This document shows, piece by piece, positions 47,438 through 57,857 of a stretch of 64,000 bases of DNA. The number at the start of each line of letters is the position of its first letter. The first letter of the stretch is position 1. The position numbers and the translations under genes were made by a program. Origin of the DNA: Persicobacter diffluens (GTDB taxonomy: Bacteria > Bacteroidota > Bacteroidia > Cytophagales > Cyclobacteriaceae); the NCBI RefSeq assembly GCF_036244895.1, contig NZ_BQKE01000003.1, forward strand, positions 739,429 through 803,428. Direction: 5' to 3'. A model generated the notes under the pieces. It was not told the origin of the DNA, made no database searches, and saw only the letters and a program-made list of their open reading frames with translations.

Positions 47438-47530
47438 AGGTATACATTTTAGCGTATGCTAATATTTTAAAAACAATATGTAAATATCTTAAATAAATTC
47501 AATTTAAAAAACATAAAGGTCAAAAACGAA

Positions 47531-47560
47531 AAAGTGGCCCGGAAATAACTCCCGGGCCCA
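47531..47560 (-). terminator. Terminator of the giant T9SS gene
   Basis: On the minus strand GGCCCGGG, loop, CCGGGCC and then CTTTTTC, about 45 bases past the stop at 47604 and before the beta-barrel gene. Confidence 0.8.
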
Positions 47561-47603
47561 AAATCCATTTTACAACCGTAATCACTGACATCAGATGCGA
47601 TCG

Positions 47604-50600
47604 CTAATGCGCAACCATCATCCGTTTTGAGGTCAGTACTTTTCCATCTTTCATTAACATCAGGACATAAACGCCATCCGCTAAATCTTCTATATCAAAT
47701 TTTTGCGCTGCATGGGCCGGAAATTGGAAATCTCCATCCGCTACGCGAACACCCGCAGTCGTATACAAGGCCCAGCTATCTGCCTGTCCCTCCGATGGCC
47801 ACTGTAAAACAAAACGACCATCGTTCGGATTAGGGAATAAACGCAAAGCCTTGGCCAACTCCTCTGCATCGGTTGGGGCTTCCGGAATCAGATAAGCCGG
47901 AATATCAAAAGTGGCCGCCTGGTAAATCTCATCCGTCTGCATGCCCTGCACCAATACCACCAGCTGCACCCCATCGGCATAAGCCCAGGCCACATCCGGA
48001 ATCCAGTTCACCGAACCTTCCCAGCGACCATTCTGCTGCTCGGAGGCCAATTCGGCAAGGCTGACTTTCTGCCCGGTAGCATCAGGAAGCATCTGTCGAA
48101 CGATCTGCTCATATCGCTCTCCTCCCGGCAATTGAAAATCTTTGGCTACCAATAAGGTATGCACCAATAAAAATTCCTCTTCTTCCTGAAAGCTCAAAGC
48201 GGTTTGCTCAAAGCCTAAATTGATTTGAAGCTGATTATTCGGAAGTAGTTCAAAATCACCTTCCTCTATTTCATCTATCACCACCCTGGCTTTTTGAAGC
48301 TTCCGCTGACTCACCGCCAGAGGTCCCCAGCTTTTGGACCACACTTCATCCTCATACCAGCGGCCATCCACCATCGCACGCTCCGGCTTCGGAATGCTAT
48401 AATGCAATCCTCTGGCACTGGCAGGCTTCCAGGAATAATCCCACAAATTGTTTTCACTTTCATTCAAAAGCTGGAAAGGATATTGCAAAAGCACCATCTC
48501 TTCCGGCGATTGTTGCGCCGTCTGTTTAATGGCCTCCGTTTCTTCCTTACCGTACAAATCATGTATAAAATGCTCGGTCACCACCATATGATTTCGGGAA
48601 GAAATCGCTACATCCTCAATCACCACACCCGTGAATCCGGCTGATGCATCCACCTCCGCATTGGAGGCAAACCACAAACGGAAACGCACGCGGCCATCAC
48701 CATCATCGGCCAATGCCGCCTGCTTCACTACGTCCAGTGGAATGCGGGCATACAGGTCTTCGGTAATGCCGGACCAGCCCTCCTTCTTATTATCTGCGGC
48801 CTGTGGCAAACTCAATACCGTCTGATGGCTAAACCAGTCAATACCAGCCTCTACCTCCCCGACCGTATACCAATTTTCACCTTCATCCGTCGTAAAGCGC
48901 AAAGACAATCCATCAACCCCGCTAGCACTATTCAACTGCATGTGAAGGGCCAACATCGGCAGATCCAAATTCGACAGGTCAAAAGTTGGACTTTCCACCC
49001 AGGAATTCTCCGCGGCATAATAGGTATGCTCCTGTGATCCATGGGAACCCATATTGGTTTGCCAACGCGCCTCCGCAATGCTCCAGGAACTTAAACTATC
49101 CGGCGTATCCCATTGGCCGGAGTGCAGCCAACCAACGTTACCTTCACTGAAATCGGTAAAGTAACCATTTTCACGTGTCGGACTGGAAAGTGGGAATATG
49201 GGGATGGTAAACTGCACGGTGTCCAGACAACCCACCACTTGAGACTTAACAATTAATCTCACATCATAAGTTCCCGCATCAAGATAGTTTGGATATTCGA
49301 ACTCGTTATTATCGAAATAAGTAATAGTCTCTCCATTTCCAAAATCCCACTCCCAACTTTCTATTTTTCGTAGCATAGTGGTATTGGCAATTTCAGAAGC
49401 ATCAATAAAAATAGTTGGGCTGGTTAAAGTCATATTTTTATATGAAAAATCAGCCACTGGATTAGCTCCTAATTCCACCGTTGTGGAGTAGCTCGTACTA
49501 CAACCAAATTCCGATTCTGCAAGTAAAGTGACCTCATAAGCATTGGGAACCAAATAAGTATGTTTAGGCTCTTTGTAAGTTCCTGAGGTGTTAAACTCGG
49601 AACCTTCTCCCCCAACTTCATCCTCAATTCCTTTTCCAGCAGTATCATTATCGGCAAAATAACCACTTCCAAAATCCCAGCTATAGCGCACAATTTCACC
49701 CCCAAAGTCAACCCCATCATATTCTGGAATTTCAGATAAATTCTTGAATTCAAAAGGTTTATCATCATTTACACATAAGTAAGGAGAATCATTCACAAGC
49801 GTGAATTCCGTATGAGGAACGGCCTTAACTTTGACAGGTGTTTGAGTAGAAGCGTAACAACCATGTTCATCTTCTATGAAAAAAGTAACCTCAAAATGGC
49901 CCACCTCAGTGGTATAAAACTTTTTAGCTTCATTTCCGGGAGAAAGGAGGCCTTCGACTACAGTCCCCAGATGGTCTTTCACTTCATATTGAATATCCGC
50001 TAAATCACCCCAAGGTATTTCATTATTTAAATAGTCAGTAGCCATTGTATTTAATTCCACTGTACCATTCTCATCCAAACAATAATTATCGGTAATGTGA
50101 TCCATCAGCGCTATAGGGCTTTGATAAATATTGAAATCAAATGTATGGATAACAGCACACTCACCGAAAGTAGCGTCAATGTTTTTAGTATGCGTCGTTA
50201 TTTCCAATTCGTATTCCCCACCTCTGATCGGAGCTATCACCACACTATCATCTTCTATATAAACTAAATCATTAAATATTTCGCCCGTAACTTTCTCAAT
50301 GATTTTAAAAGTATAATATCCAATATTGGCAGGCTGTTCCTCATCATTCAAAAATAAGGAGGGCGCCGTTTTCCATACCTCGGTATTGATACAAAGTTTT
50401 TTCAAAGACTCCCCACTTTCCTCATAATAGGGAAGTGTCACGACGATATTATCATATCGAAGAGAAGCTTCATTTGAATTAACCAAAGCCGATTCCCCAA
50501 AACCGGTTTCCTGAAAACTTACTTTAATATCGAACACTCCTTTTTCCGGTGGCGTCAAAACAGTACTCTCATTTAAAGGTATCCACTCGGAATTGGACGT

Positions 50601-53600
50601 TAAGCGATAAGAAAACAGGAAGGCTCCTTCAATTTCTGCCTTTTCATATGGATAATTCAAAGTAGTGATGTCCAATAAATCAATGGAAACCTCATCTGGA
50701 CACATATAATGATCCGCTATTACTACTTCAGGAAGTCGATAAAAAATGAAACTTTCCGTTTGCCCATTATAGTCACAACTAAAGGTTTCCTGACTACCAT
50801 CAGCCACCTGATCTCTTTGCAACTGCCATTGGATCCCGTAATAACCGGATTCCAAAATCTCATAGTTCGAGAAATGCAATTCATGCGTACCCACCCTATC
50901 GACTTCATTTCCGTCTAGAAAAATGATCGCCTCAAGAATATCATTAGCCATGAGGGTGAAGTCTACCGGTAAAAAATCATTCAAATTCACCATAGGTTCC
51001 TCCCCATAAGGAATATAGTAATCTTCTGCCTGAGGCTGAAGATTTATTTCCGGAGTGGAATTGATATTTACCGAAAGTACCGGATTATCCACACCATCAC
51101 CACAGCCTCCAATATAACTCACTTCTAAAGCCTGAGATCCGGGAACCGTTGCCAATAAAAAGATATCATTACCGGGTCGATCCTCATCTCTTTCCCCACC
51201 GTTATAATACCAATTCACATCAAAAGCCGCATTTGGGACCTGGAAAGGCAAAGTTTCCTCTCCACGACAATAATTCAAAGTGATCGCATTGTCATCATCC
51301 GCACTATAAACACGTCCATCATATGCCAAGGTTGGCCTAAATGCACCCGCTGAAACAGAAATGATCATTTCATAGGTATCGGAACAGCCTCCCTGATCAA
51401 AGTCAATCTCCACCTGTACCTGATTCACCCCCTCACTAAAATCCAATTCAGAAAAATCAAGCTTATAAATGGTAGTATTCGAAGTATTTTCATCATCCGG
51501 ATTAGCAATTGCAACTATTTCCCCATCAACAGTTGTCCGGATATCGGTAATATTCATGAATCTATTGAATACCCATAGTGGTTTCTGAGTACTGCAATAA
51601 CCTGTTGGCAAGAATGAAAAATCGATATCCTGAGTTGCTCCAATTTTTAAATCCGTTTTTACACCGTCCAGCACAAAAGAAAAATCTAGGGAGTCCGCAT
51701 AATTCAGGACATTTAACTTTACCGGTCTTCTGACAAAAGTTAAGGTATCTGATGGATTACTAGGTGGTACTCCAAAAAAGAAAAGATCCTCCGTCCCATC
51801 CAACCTACTTCTAACATAACCAAGTGTTCTTGACTCAAGAAGCACATCTAGTTGAATATCCACATAGTCTTTATAACGATAAGAAAGCTCAAATCCGTTT
51901 TTTCTAAAGCCCTCCTTTATTTCAGCTTGTATATCCCGGGTAGAAATCAGGCTGTTGATTCTGCTCCGTAAATTATTCATGGCGTGCGTTCTGGCCTTTT
52001 GCATATAAGAGGCACTGGCAGCCTGTCGATCATAATCCTGCATGACCCAATCCAGTATCTGGTCTGCATTCAGCGTGATCTGATCCGGCTGGGGAAGGGC
52101 ATCCACCTCTTCCTTGATTAATTGGTATTCATCACTAGCGGAGTAACAAATAAAATTATTTGCATAAAGATCCGAAATAACACGCATGGTCACTGTAGCA
52201 GAGGCCGAACATCCTGTACTACTATTAACTGCAGTAAGCACCACCTCTACTAAATCACTTCCAGTCTCCCCATTCACCAGAGAGGGCCGGAAGTAAAAAT
52301 CATCCTCTCTTTTCACCACACCTTCTCCATCTGCCAATAATAAAATGTCAGTACCAAAAGAAGGAGTTTCGGTTAAAAAGAACTCATCAAATAAAGGATA
52401 TTCGGTATTATCGGTGTTATTAAACTGATGCTCCTCAATAGCATTAGCTTCCAAAGCTGGACTCTCATTAATCGTTAAGGGGTAAGGATTACCCACAAAA
52501 CAAGATTTACCGTGGTCATCATTAATATCTAACCGATGAGCGATCCGCAATTGGTATTCCCCTGCATCTAAACTGGTGGTAATGGGAAAATCAGTGCTTT
52601 CGATATACTGCTCAGCCACAAAGTTATTTTCGTTATCCCAAATCTCTAACCAAAAATATTCATCACTACGATTCAATACATTAACCTGCACCGGTTCCCC
52701 TACACAGGAAGGGTTGGGGAAATAGTTGATATAGCAGTAAGGTCGGAAAAAAGAGATTTGATGAACATCGCTTACCGCGAGTTCTGATGTCCCATTTGTA
52801 TCCCTTTGAAAAAGTTTAAAAATGCCCTGGCTTGGTACAACTTCCGCTGTACCGGTATATTTTATTGAAAGGCTTCCAATCTTAAAAGCCCCTCTTCCAG
52901 CACTTTCTCCCCCTCTATTGTGCCTTATTTCTAGCGTGCGATTATTATTAATATAAGCATAATCATTCCCTCCAGAGATATCGGTGCTCTGCCAATCACC
53001 ATTATCTTTTTGAACCTCCAGACCTGGATCCACGTTCCGATTCGAAAATATATAACCATCAGGTAATTGGATCTGATAACTATTGGCCTTCATAAATGCT
53101 GTATTTGAAGCACCTTGCAACACCACATCCGAAATGGTATACTCATGACAACCTAAAATATTTAAATTCTGCCCAGCATCTATCGTATAGCTTGCATCAA
53201 TGGCACGGAAAGTAAATGTGGTGGTAGTACTCTCATTCTTTCCGGTATAATTCACAGAAACATCTAATGTAACGTCAGCAGTGGTAGGCTTAAAGGGAAA
53301 TCCAAATATTTTATTCGTGTTTTCATCAAAAAACAACCAATCAACGTTATCGATGGAGGCATCAACCGCAAATTCTGGAATAAGGTCTTGATTTGAAAAA
53401 TCACAATCATTTTCAGCATCCAGATAAATTTCGAAATAATTTTGAATAATAAGGGTATGGTCTGACTCAGTGGTAATCTCAGGGGTATAGACATAATCCA
53501 ATTGCCCTGCCGAGGATTGAGTTTGATCATTAGGCGCAACGACTTCCATAGAAAGCCCCTCCAGTACAGAGCCCTGCCCTTCACAAGTTCGGTAATATTC

Positions 53601-54716
53601 AATATCTTCAATCACCTCATTCATCTTTGCAACAGGTGCAGGATTTGTAGCGGTTAAGGTCCAATTATTACCATCTTGAGTAAGAGAAATTCCATATTCA
53701 TTGGAGCCCGAATAAGTAAATTGATGGCCATTGGTGGTATTGAACTGACCATTGATATTTACCTTGCTAACCAAATGCCTGGAAGTGTCGGCGCTATAGG
53801 CTAAAAAATTAAATCCTTTAAAATGAGTCTCAGCACCCGTGGCATCAGTGGGTACTGCCTGGTTCATTCCGGTGGGTAAATCACTGAGGTTGTAGAGGTT
53901 CTGCCCGGACAGGTCTTCAACCGAAAAATACATCCACTCTTTTCCTAGTGAATTCCAATTAGAACCTTTTTTCTGTAAACCTTCAATCTCAATCGCGTAC
54001 CTTTTTACTGGACTAGCACTTTCAGTAAAGAAAGCAACAAGCTCCCCTTGCATTTGAGGATAAAGCCACTCATCCCCAATTTGTAACGTTTGCCACCCAA
54101 TGGTAATATCAAATAATTTTAAGGCTGTTTGCGCATTAGTAAACTCCGGAGAAAACGATAAAATGCGATATTTTTTATCGTCCCCACTGGGATTCCCGGA
54201 ATAAGTAAAATCAAAAGGATCTTGAAAGGAAGCGGCCGCACCTTGGTGAACGGAGTGATAAGTGGGTGAATCCGCACCAATTGTAACCGTCAATTTTCCG
54301 GTAGAAGGATTGATAGTAACAACATCATCTCCGATGTAATCCACTTTCAAAGAGAATTCAAAAGAATCTCCTGGGTTTACATTTTCATTTAAGGTAGAAA
54401 CGGAAATATTACCCTCCCTGATATCCCTTTCTAACCATTGTCCATCTGTTGTTATTTTTGACCAAGAATTATTGGTCCTTTTATATAAATCAATATCCGG
54501 TAAAGGGGCTAAGAGAGTATATTTGAAGCTATCAAGATATTCATTTTCTACCGGCTTCAATAAATTGCTATCAAAAATATGAACGTCATTTTCATTAATA
54601 TTAACAATGCTATAATCCTTAATGATCTTCGCATTGCTCTGAAAAGAATATTGAGCAAAACAATGATCAAGTATAAAAAAACACAAGATAAGATTCAAAA
54701 ATACTCTTTTTTTCAT
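47604..54716 (-). CDS. Giant secreted protein (2370 aa) with PKD-like domains and T9SS sorting domain
   Basis: Probable cell-surface adhesin. Signal peptide MKKRVFLNLILCFFILDHCF then AQ. Residues about 60-150 are the segment shared with the truncated copies (FKYTLLAPLPDIDLY onward). The middle is a long series of beta-rich Ig/PKD-like units; clear PKD motifs near 1660-1820 include IVRYSWDFGSG and IESWEWDFGNGETITY with YDVRLIVKS. A lectin- or MAM-like domain near 1850 (WSIAEARWQTNMGSHGSQEH) precedes the end, where LRLFPNPNDGRFVLQW and DLADGVYVLML form a type A T9SS C-terminal sorting domain. It starts four bases after the FISUMP lipoprotein stop, so the two are one operon. It is the only complete copy of the three related giant genes here. 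Confidence 0.92.
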   Translation of the reverse strand: MKKRVFLNLILCFFILDHCFAQYSFQSNAKIIKDYSIVNINENDVHIFDSNLLKPVENEYLDSFKYTLLAPLPDIDLYKRTNNSWSKITTDGQWLERDIREGNISVSTLNENVNPGDSFEFSLKVDYIGDDVVTINPSTGKLTVTIGADSPTYHSVHQGAAASFQDPFDFTYSGNPSGDDKKYRILSFSPEFTNAQTALKLFDITIGWQTLQIGDEWLYPQMQGELVAFFTESASPVKRYAIEIEGLQKKGSNWNSLGKEWMYFSVEDLSGQNLYNLSDLPTGMNQAVPTDATGAETHFKGFNFLAYSADTSRHLVSKVNINGQFNTTNGHQFTYSGSNEYGISLTQDGNNWTLTATNPAPVAKMNEVIEDIEYYRTCEGQGSVLEGLSMEVVAPNDQTQSSAGQLDYVYTPEITTESDHTLIIQNYFEIYLDAENDCDFSNQDLIPEFAVDASIDNVDWLFFDENTNKIFGFPFKPTTADVTLDVSVNYTGKNESTTTTFTFRAIDASYTIDAGQNLNILGCHEYTISDVVLQGASNTAFMKANSYQIQLPDGYIFSNRNVDPGLEVQKDNGDWQSTDISGGNDYAYINNNRTLEIRHNRGGESAGRGAFKIGSLSIKYTGTAEVVPSQGIFKLFQRDTNGTSELAVSDVHQISFFRPYCYINYFPNPSCVGEPVQVNVLNRSDEYFWLEIWDNENNFVAEQYIESTDFPITTSLDAGEYQLRIAHRLDINDDHGKSCFVGNPYPLTINESPALEANAIEEHQFNNTDNTEYPLFDEFFLTETPSFGTDILLLADGEGVVKREDDFYFRPSLVNGETGSDLVEVVLTAVNSSTGCSASATVTMRVISDLYANNFICYSASDEYQLIKEEVDALPQPDQITLNADQILDWVMQDYDRQAASASYMQKARTHAMNNLRSRINSLISTRDIQAEIKEGFRKNGFELSYRYKDYVDIQLDVLLESRTLGYVRSRLDGTEDLFFFGVPPSNPSDTLTFVRRPVKLNVLNYADSLDFSFVLDGVKTDLKIGATQDIDFSFLPTGYCSTQKPLWVFNRFMNITDIRTTVDGEIVAIANPDDENTSNTTIYKLDFSELDFSEGVNQVQVEIDFDQGGCSDTYEMIISVSAGAFRPTLAYDGRVYSADDDNAITLNYCRGEETLPFQVPNAAFDVNWYYNGGERDEDRPGNDIFLLATVPGSQALEVSYIGGCGDGVDNPVLSVNINSTPEINLQPQAEDYYIPYGEEPMVNLNDFLPVDFTLMANDILEAIIFLDGNEVDRVGTHELHFSNYEILESGYYGIQWQLQRDQVADGSQETFSCDYNGQTESFIFYRLPEVVIADHYMCPDEVSIDLLDITTLNYPYEKAEIEGAFLFSYRLTSNSEWIPLNESTVLTPPEKGVFDIKVSFQETGFGESALVNSNEASLRYDNIVVTLPYYEESGESLKKLCINTEVWKTAPSLFLNDEEQPANIGYYTFKIIEKVTGEIFNDLVYIEDDSVVIAPIRGGEYELEITTHTKNIDATFGECAVIHTFDFNIYQSPIALMDHITDNYCLDENGTVELNTMATDYLNNEIPWGDLADIQYEVKDHLGTVVEGLLSPGNEAKKFYTTEVGHFEVTFFIEDEHGCYASTQTPVKVKAVPHTEFTLVNDSPYLCVNDDKPFEFKNLSEIPEYDGVDFGGEIVRYSWDFGSGYFADNDTAGKGIEDEVGGEGSEFNTSGTYKEPKHTYLVPNAYEVTLLAESEFGCSTSYSTTVELGANPVADFSYKNMTLTSPTIFIDASEIANTTMLRKIESWEWDFGNGETITYFDNNEFEYPNYLDAGTYDVRLIVKSQVVGCLDTVQFTIPIFPLSSPTRENGYFTDFSEGNVGWLHSGQWDTPDSLSSWSIAEARWQTNMGSHGSQEHTYYAAENSWVESPTFDLSNLDLPMLALHMQLNSASGVDGLSLRFTTDEGENWYTVGEVEAGIDWFSHQTVLSLPQAADNKKEGWSGITEDLYARIPLDVVKQAALADDGDGRVRFRLWFASNAEVDASAGFTGVVIEDVAISSRNHMVVTEHFIHDLYGKEETEAIKQTAQQSPEEMVLLQYPFQLLNESENNLWDYSWKPASARGLHYSIPKPERAMVDGRWYEDEVWSKSWGPLAVSQRKLQKARVVIDEIEEGDFELLPNNQLQINLGFEQTALSFQEEEEFLLVHTLLVAKDFQLPGGERYEQIVRQMLPDATGQKVSLAELASEQQNGRWEGSVNWIPDVAWAYADGVQLVVLVQGMQTDEIYQAATFDIPAYLIPEAPTDAEELAKALRLFPNPNDGRFVLQWPSEGQADSWALYTTAGVRVADGDFQFPAHAAQKFDIEDLADGVYVLMLMKDGKVLTSKRMMVAH

Positions 54717-54720
54717 ATCC

Positions 54721-55797
54721 CTACCTAATTAACCTTATAGAAAGAAAACTATTCGTAGATGTATCAATTTTGGCTTCATAATTATAAAAACCAAAATAGC
54801 TAAAGCCATCACTTTGCGATAAATAATGAAATCTGGAATGCAAATTATATCCCCCAATATAATCCAAAGAAACAATGAATAAACCACTTCCTTTTAAATT
54901 GAATCCATGGTCATTAGTCCAACTATCTTTATCGGAATATAAAGATTCGTCCCAATAAGTATTATTTGCTAAAGCTTCAAAAACATTGGTATAAATACCA
55001 TCTGTGTCGATTCCACCAACATTTTCACATAACCTATACCAATTTTCCTGTGTTGGCATAGACCAAGAGTTATTATTCAAGGAGGATATAATATCAGCTT
55101 TTTCTTCATAAGTATACAAATGCCCAAAATCACGTACATAGTTGGGTATTTCGGTCGTCTCACCCTCTAGTTTATACTCTCTACCATTATCCTCAATATC
55201 TTTACTCTCCCATCTCAAATTCTCGGCCATCCAAACCTGGCAATTTTCACCTGCTGCATCACAGATTTGCACTGTGCTATAACGGTAGTCCGTTTGAAAA
55301 TCAAACACTACAGAACCAAACTTACCGGTCGTTAGGGTAAAGTCAAGGCTTACTTTTTCTTCATCGCCTTCATATTCTTCATCTTCTACAGCGGCCTCAG
55401 CCAATAAGTCAAAATCGGTTAAATAGGCATCATTGAAATCATCTCTTAGAACGGCGGTTTCAAAACCATTGTCGGTTGCTGTCAAGGCATAAGTTTCATC
55501 GCCCATTTTCAGACTCAGGTCCCCCATGGTAGCGTACTTTTTATCCGCTTCTTTTTCCCAGCTCAATACCAACTGAACAGAATCGGCATGTAGGTAAAGG
55601 TGATCTGCCGTACTGTTCATTTCAGTAGATTGAAAACCATCTACCAGACTAACGGTCAATTCCGGTAAAAAAATTTCTTCCGGCTCTGGTTCTGGTCCTG
55701 GATCCGGCGTTCCCTCATCATCACTTCCACAGGAAGAAAACATCATCGCTGCGGCCATTAGCCCGGCTGCAAAAGGCTTTAATTCATGAAGTTTCAT
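54721..55797 (-). CDS. FISUMP-domain lipoprotein, copy 1
   Basis: Signal MKLHELKPFAAGLMAAAMMF followed by SSCGSDDE, a lipobox with acylated Cys, then a Pro/Glu-rich linker. Residues 45-170 are a beta-rich domain. From about 180 the FISUMP (Fibrobacter succinogenes major paralogous) domain follows: YSTVQICDAAGENCQVWMAE then NLRWE, FGHLYTYEEK, WSMPTQENWYRLCENVGG and GFNLKGSG. This fold is C-type-lectin- or FGE-like and probably binds a ligand at the surface. It is nearly identical to copy 2 up to HLYTYEEK and then diverges. First gene of the operon with the giant T9SS protein. Confidence 0.88.
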   Translation of the reverse strand: MKLHELKPFAAGLMAAAMMFSSCGSDDEGTPDPGPEPEPEEIFLPELTVSLVDGFQSTEMNSTADHLYLHADSVQLVLSWEKEADKKYATMGDLSLKMGDETYALTATDNGFETAVLRDDFNDAYLTDFDLLAEAAVEDEEYEGDEEKVSLDFTLTTGKFGSVVFDFQTDYRYSTVQICDAAGENCQVWMAENLRWESKDIEDNGREYKLEGETTEIPNYVRDFGHLYTYEEKADIISSLNNNSWSMPTQENWYRLCENVGGIDTDGIYTNVFEALANNTYWDESLYSDKDSWTNDHGFNLKGSGLFIVSLDYIGGYNLHSRFHYLSQSDGFSYFGFYNYEAKIDTSTNSFLSIRLIR

Positions 55798-55980
55798 GGC
55801 ATTAAAATTTAATTGTAAAACGGATTAATCAAATTGTCAAAATAGATTCATGGGATTAACATTTTGGAAAGGTCATTAAAACCTTTACCATTCATAATCC
55901 ATTTCTCTTTTTTCCAATTCTCTATAGTGTTATTAATTATTTTTTTGTCTAATATTTTTTTGAATCGATTCGGTGCCTTT
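55798..55980 (-). repeat. Conserved upstream block, unit 1
   Basis: About 180 bases immediately 5' of the lipoprotein gene, nearly identical at 58956-59145 and 62491-62680. The minus-strand word TATTTTG (55838-55844) is close to the Bacteroidota -7 box and lies about 41 bases before the ATG, so each unit may carry its own promoter. Confidence 0.75.
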
Positions 55981-56645
55981 GGTCGCCGCCTAATCTCTGG
56001 TCTTTTGTTACAGCGAGCTCATCCCTGGTCTTTTGTTACAGCGAGCAGTGCGAGCATCACTAAGACCAACCACTGAAATTTCCATTCCGTGGACTCGGTC
56101 GTAGTCACCGCGGGGCTTTCCACGCTAAACTCCTGAGTTCCGCAAGCGAAGACTACGACCAGTGTTCCGTCTTATGTCTGGTCTTAGTGTTACAGCGAGC
56201 CGTGCGAGCATCACTAAGACCAACCACTGAATTTTTTCATTCTGTGCTCTCGGTCGTAGTCGCCGCGGGGCTTTCCCATTAAACCGCTGAGTTCCGCAAG
56301 CGAAGACTACGACCAGTGTTCCATCTTATGTCTGGTCTTAGTGTTACAGCGAGCCGTGCGAGCATCACTAAGACCATCCACTGAATTTTTTCATTCTGTG
56401 CTCTCGGTCGTAGTCGCCCCGGGGCTTTCCTCACTAAACCGTTGAGTTCCGCAAACGAAGACTACGACCAGTGTTCCATCTTATGTCTGGTCTTAGTGTT
56501 ACAGCGAGCCGTGCGAGCATCACTAAGACCAACCACTGAATTTTTTCATTCTGTGCTCTCGGTCGTAGTCGCCGCGGGGCTTTCCTCACTAAACCGTTGA
56601 GTTCCGAAAACGAAGACTACGACCAGTGTTTGGACCCCTGTTTAG
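55981..56645 (-). repeat. REP array 2
   Basis: About four P1+P2 units at 154-155-base spacing. The P1 stem is GGTCTTAGTG/CACTAAGACC, one base pair changed on both arms relative to array 1; the P2 stem GGTCGTAGTC/GACTACGACC is unchanged. It starts with a truncated P1 (CTGGTCTTTTGTTACAGCGAG) and ends with TAGACCCCTGTTTAGTCTAC, the sequence that leads into the RAYT gene. Confidence 0.92.
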
Positions 56646-56686
56646 TCTACTATTCAAAAAATCATTCATTCAAATGTTCAATTTTT

Positions 56687-57238
56687 TTATGTTAAATATA
56701 TTAAGTCTAAAAGTGACTCCCTACCGGCATAAGCCGATGCGGAGCTATATTTCCAAGCTGTCGCTTCATACACCAAACCCGCTTCAACCGGATTATTGTG
56801 AATATAATGCAAGCGACTATCTATTTTATCATTCGTATTCAATTCAATGGGATGATTATGTTGCTGCCAAAATTGATAATTCTTATTTCGACTATTCTTT
56901 TTTGCAGCTCTTTCCATCATCCACAAAAGCCATTCTCGTCGACTCTCTTGCGGGTGAAGTTGAATTTCTTTTAAAATCCTATTGCTGGTATATTTTTTAA
57001 AATCTCTTATTATCCCACTTAATGTCCCTTGTTCCTGCCATCCCCAAATAAAATGAACATGAGAAGGCATCACACAAAAAGCACCAATCTTCAGCCCCTT
57101 CTCTCTTTGACAATAACGAAGACTATCAATAAGTATTTGACTATAAATTTCCCGACTGAAAATATCTAGCCAATAAACCGTAGTAAAGGTAAGAAAGTAA
57201 AAATACTCATCATTTACTATTTGGTATTTTCTTCCCAT
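56687..57238 (-). CDS. REP-associated tyrosine transposase (RAYT), copy 1
   Basis: Y1-type HUH single-strand transposase of the IS200/IS605-related RAYT group; such enzymes cut and join REP hairpins. 183 residues: the HUH motif is H60-V61-H62 in MPSHVHFIWG, the likely catalytic tyrosine is Y83 in FKKYTSNR, and the conserved HYIHNNPVEAGLV is at 144-156. Flanked on both sides by REP arrays, the arrangement called a REPtron. Differs from copies 2 and 3 by one to three residues (W67 here, C67 in both others). Confidence 0.93.
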   Translation of the reverse strand: MGRKYQIVNDEYFYFLTFTTVYWLDIFSREIYSQILIDSLRYCQREKGLKIGAFCVMPSHVHFIWGWQEQGTLSGIIRDFKKYTSNRILKEIQLHPQESRREWLLWMMERAAKKNSRNKNYQFWQQHNHPIELNTNDKIDSRLHYIHNNPVEAGLVYEATAWKYSSASAYAGRESLLDLIYLT

Positions 57239-57369
57239 AACTTAAAACTATAATTAAAGCATAAACTATAGATAATCCGTTTTACATTTTATGCCAAAAT
57301 TAATTTGTTATTATTTTTCCTTTTCCTGCTTTTGATAGTACTACAAACAATTTAATCTGCCCTTAGGGT

Positions 57370-57646
57370 TAAAACTAGCCGTACGAGCATCAAAAGATCA
57401 ACCACTGAATTTTTCTTTCCGTGGACTTGGTCGTAGTTGCTGCTGGACTTTCCAACTAAACTGCTGAGTTCCGCAAGCGAAGACTACGACCAGTGTTTAG
57501 TCTTAGGCCTGGTCTTAGTGTTACAGCGAGCCGTGCGAGCATCACTAAGACCAACCACAGAATTTTTTCATTCCGTGGACTCGGTCGTAGTCGCCGCGGG
57601 GCTTTCCACGCTAAACTGCTGAGTTCCGCAAGCGAAGACTACGACC
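57370..57646 (-). repeat. REP array 3
   Basis: A decayed P1 remnant near 57370-57400, a P2 copy, then one full P1+P2 unit ending GACTACGACCAGTG, which directly abuts the truncated giant gene at 57651. Confidence 0.88.
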
Positions 57647-57851
57647 AGTGGGGGGATATTAGGGTGTATTGGAAATCATCGAGTAAACTACCATTAATGT
57701 CACCATTATCTATATGTGTTATTTTCAAATAATCTTCTAAAACATGATTTATTTCAAACTGATCCTGTTTTTGTTCAGTTAGCGACACTACATACTGTGC
57801 TTTAACATTGGTACTAAATAAAACCAAAAATAAACCTAATATCCTCTTCAT
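57639..57851 (-). pseudogene. Truncated giant-protein gene, unit 2 (5' end only)
   Basis: Signal peptide MKRILGLFLVLFSTNVKAQ and 45 further codons whose sequence differs from unit 1, ending FQYTLISP where unit 1 reads FKYTLLAP. The next bases are the REP P2 arm, so the last codons (HWS) and the stop come from the repeat. It starts six bases after the lipoprotein-2 stop, exactly as in unit 1. At most a 70-residue secreted peptide could be made. Confidence 0.85.
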
Positions 57852-57857
57852 AAAAAA

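Noticed and set aside
56626..57000. 124-codon plus-strand frame, also at 59944 and 63370
   Set aside because: Antisense to each RAYT gene; conservation comes from the real gene on the other strand.
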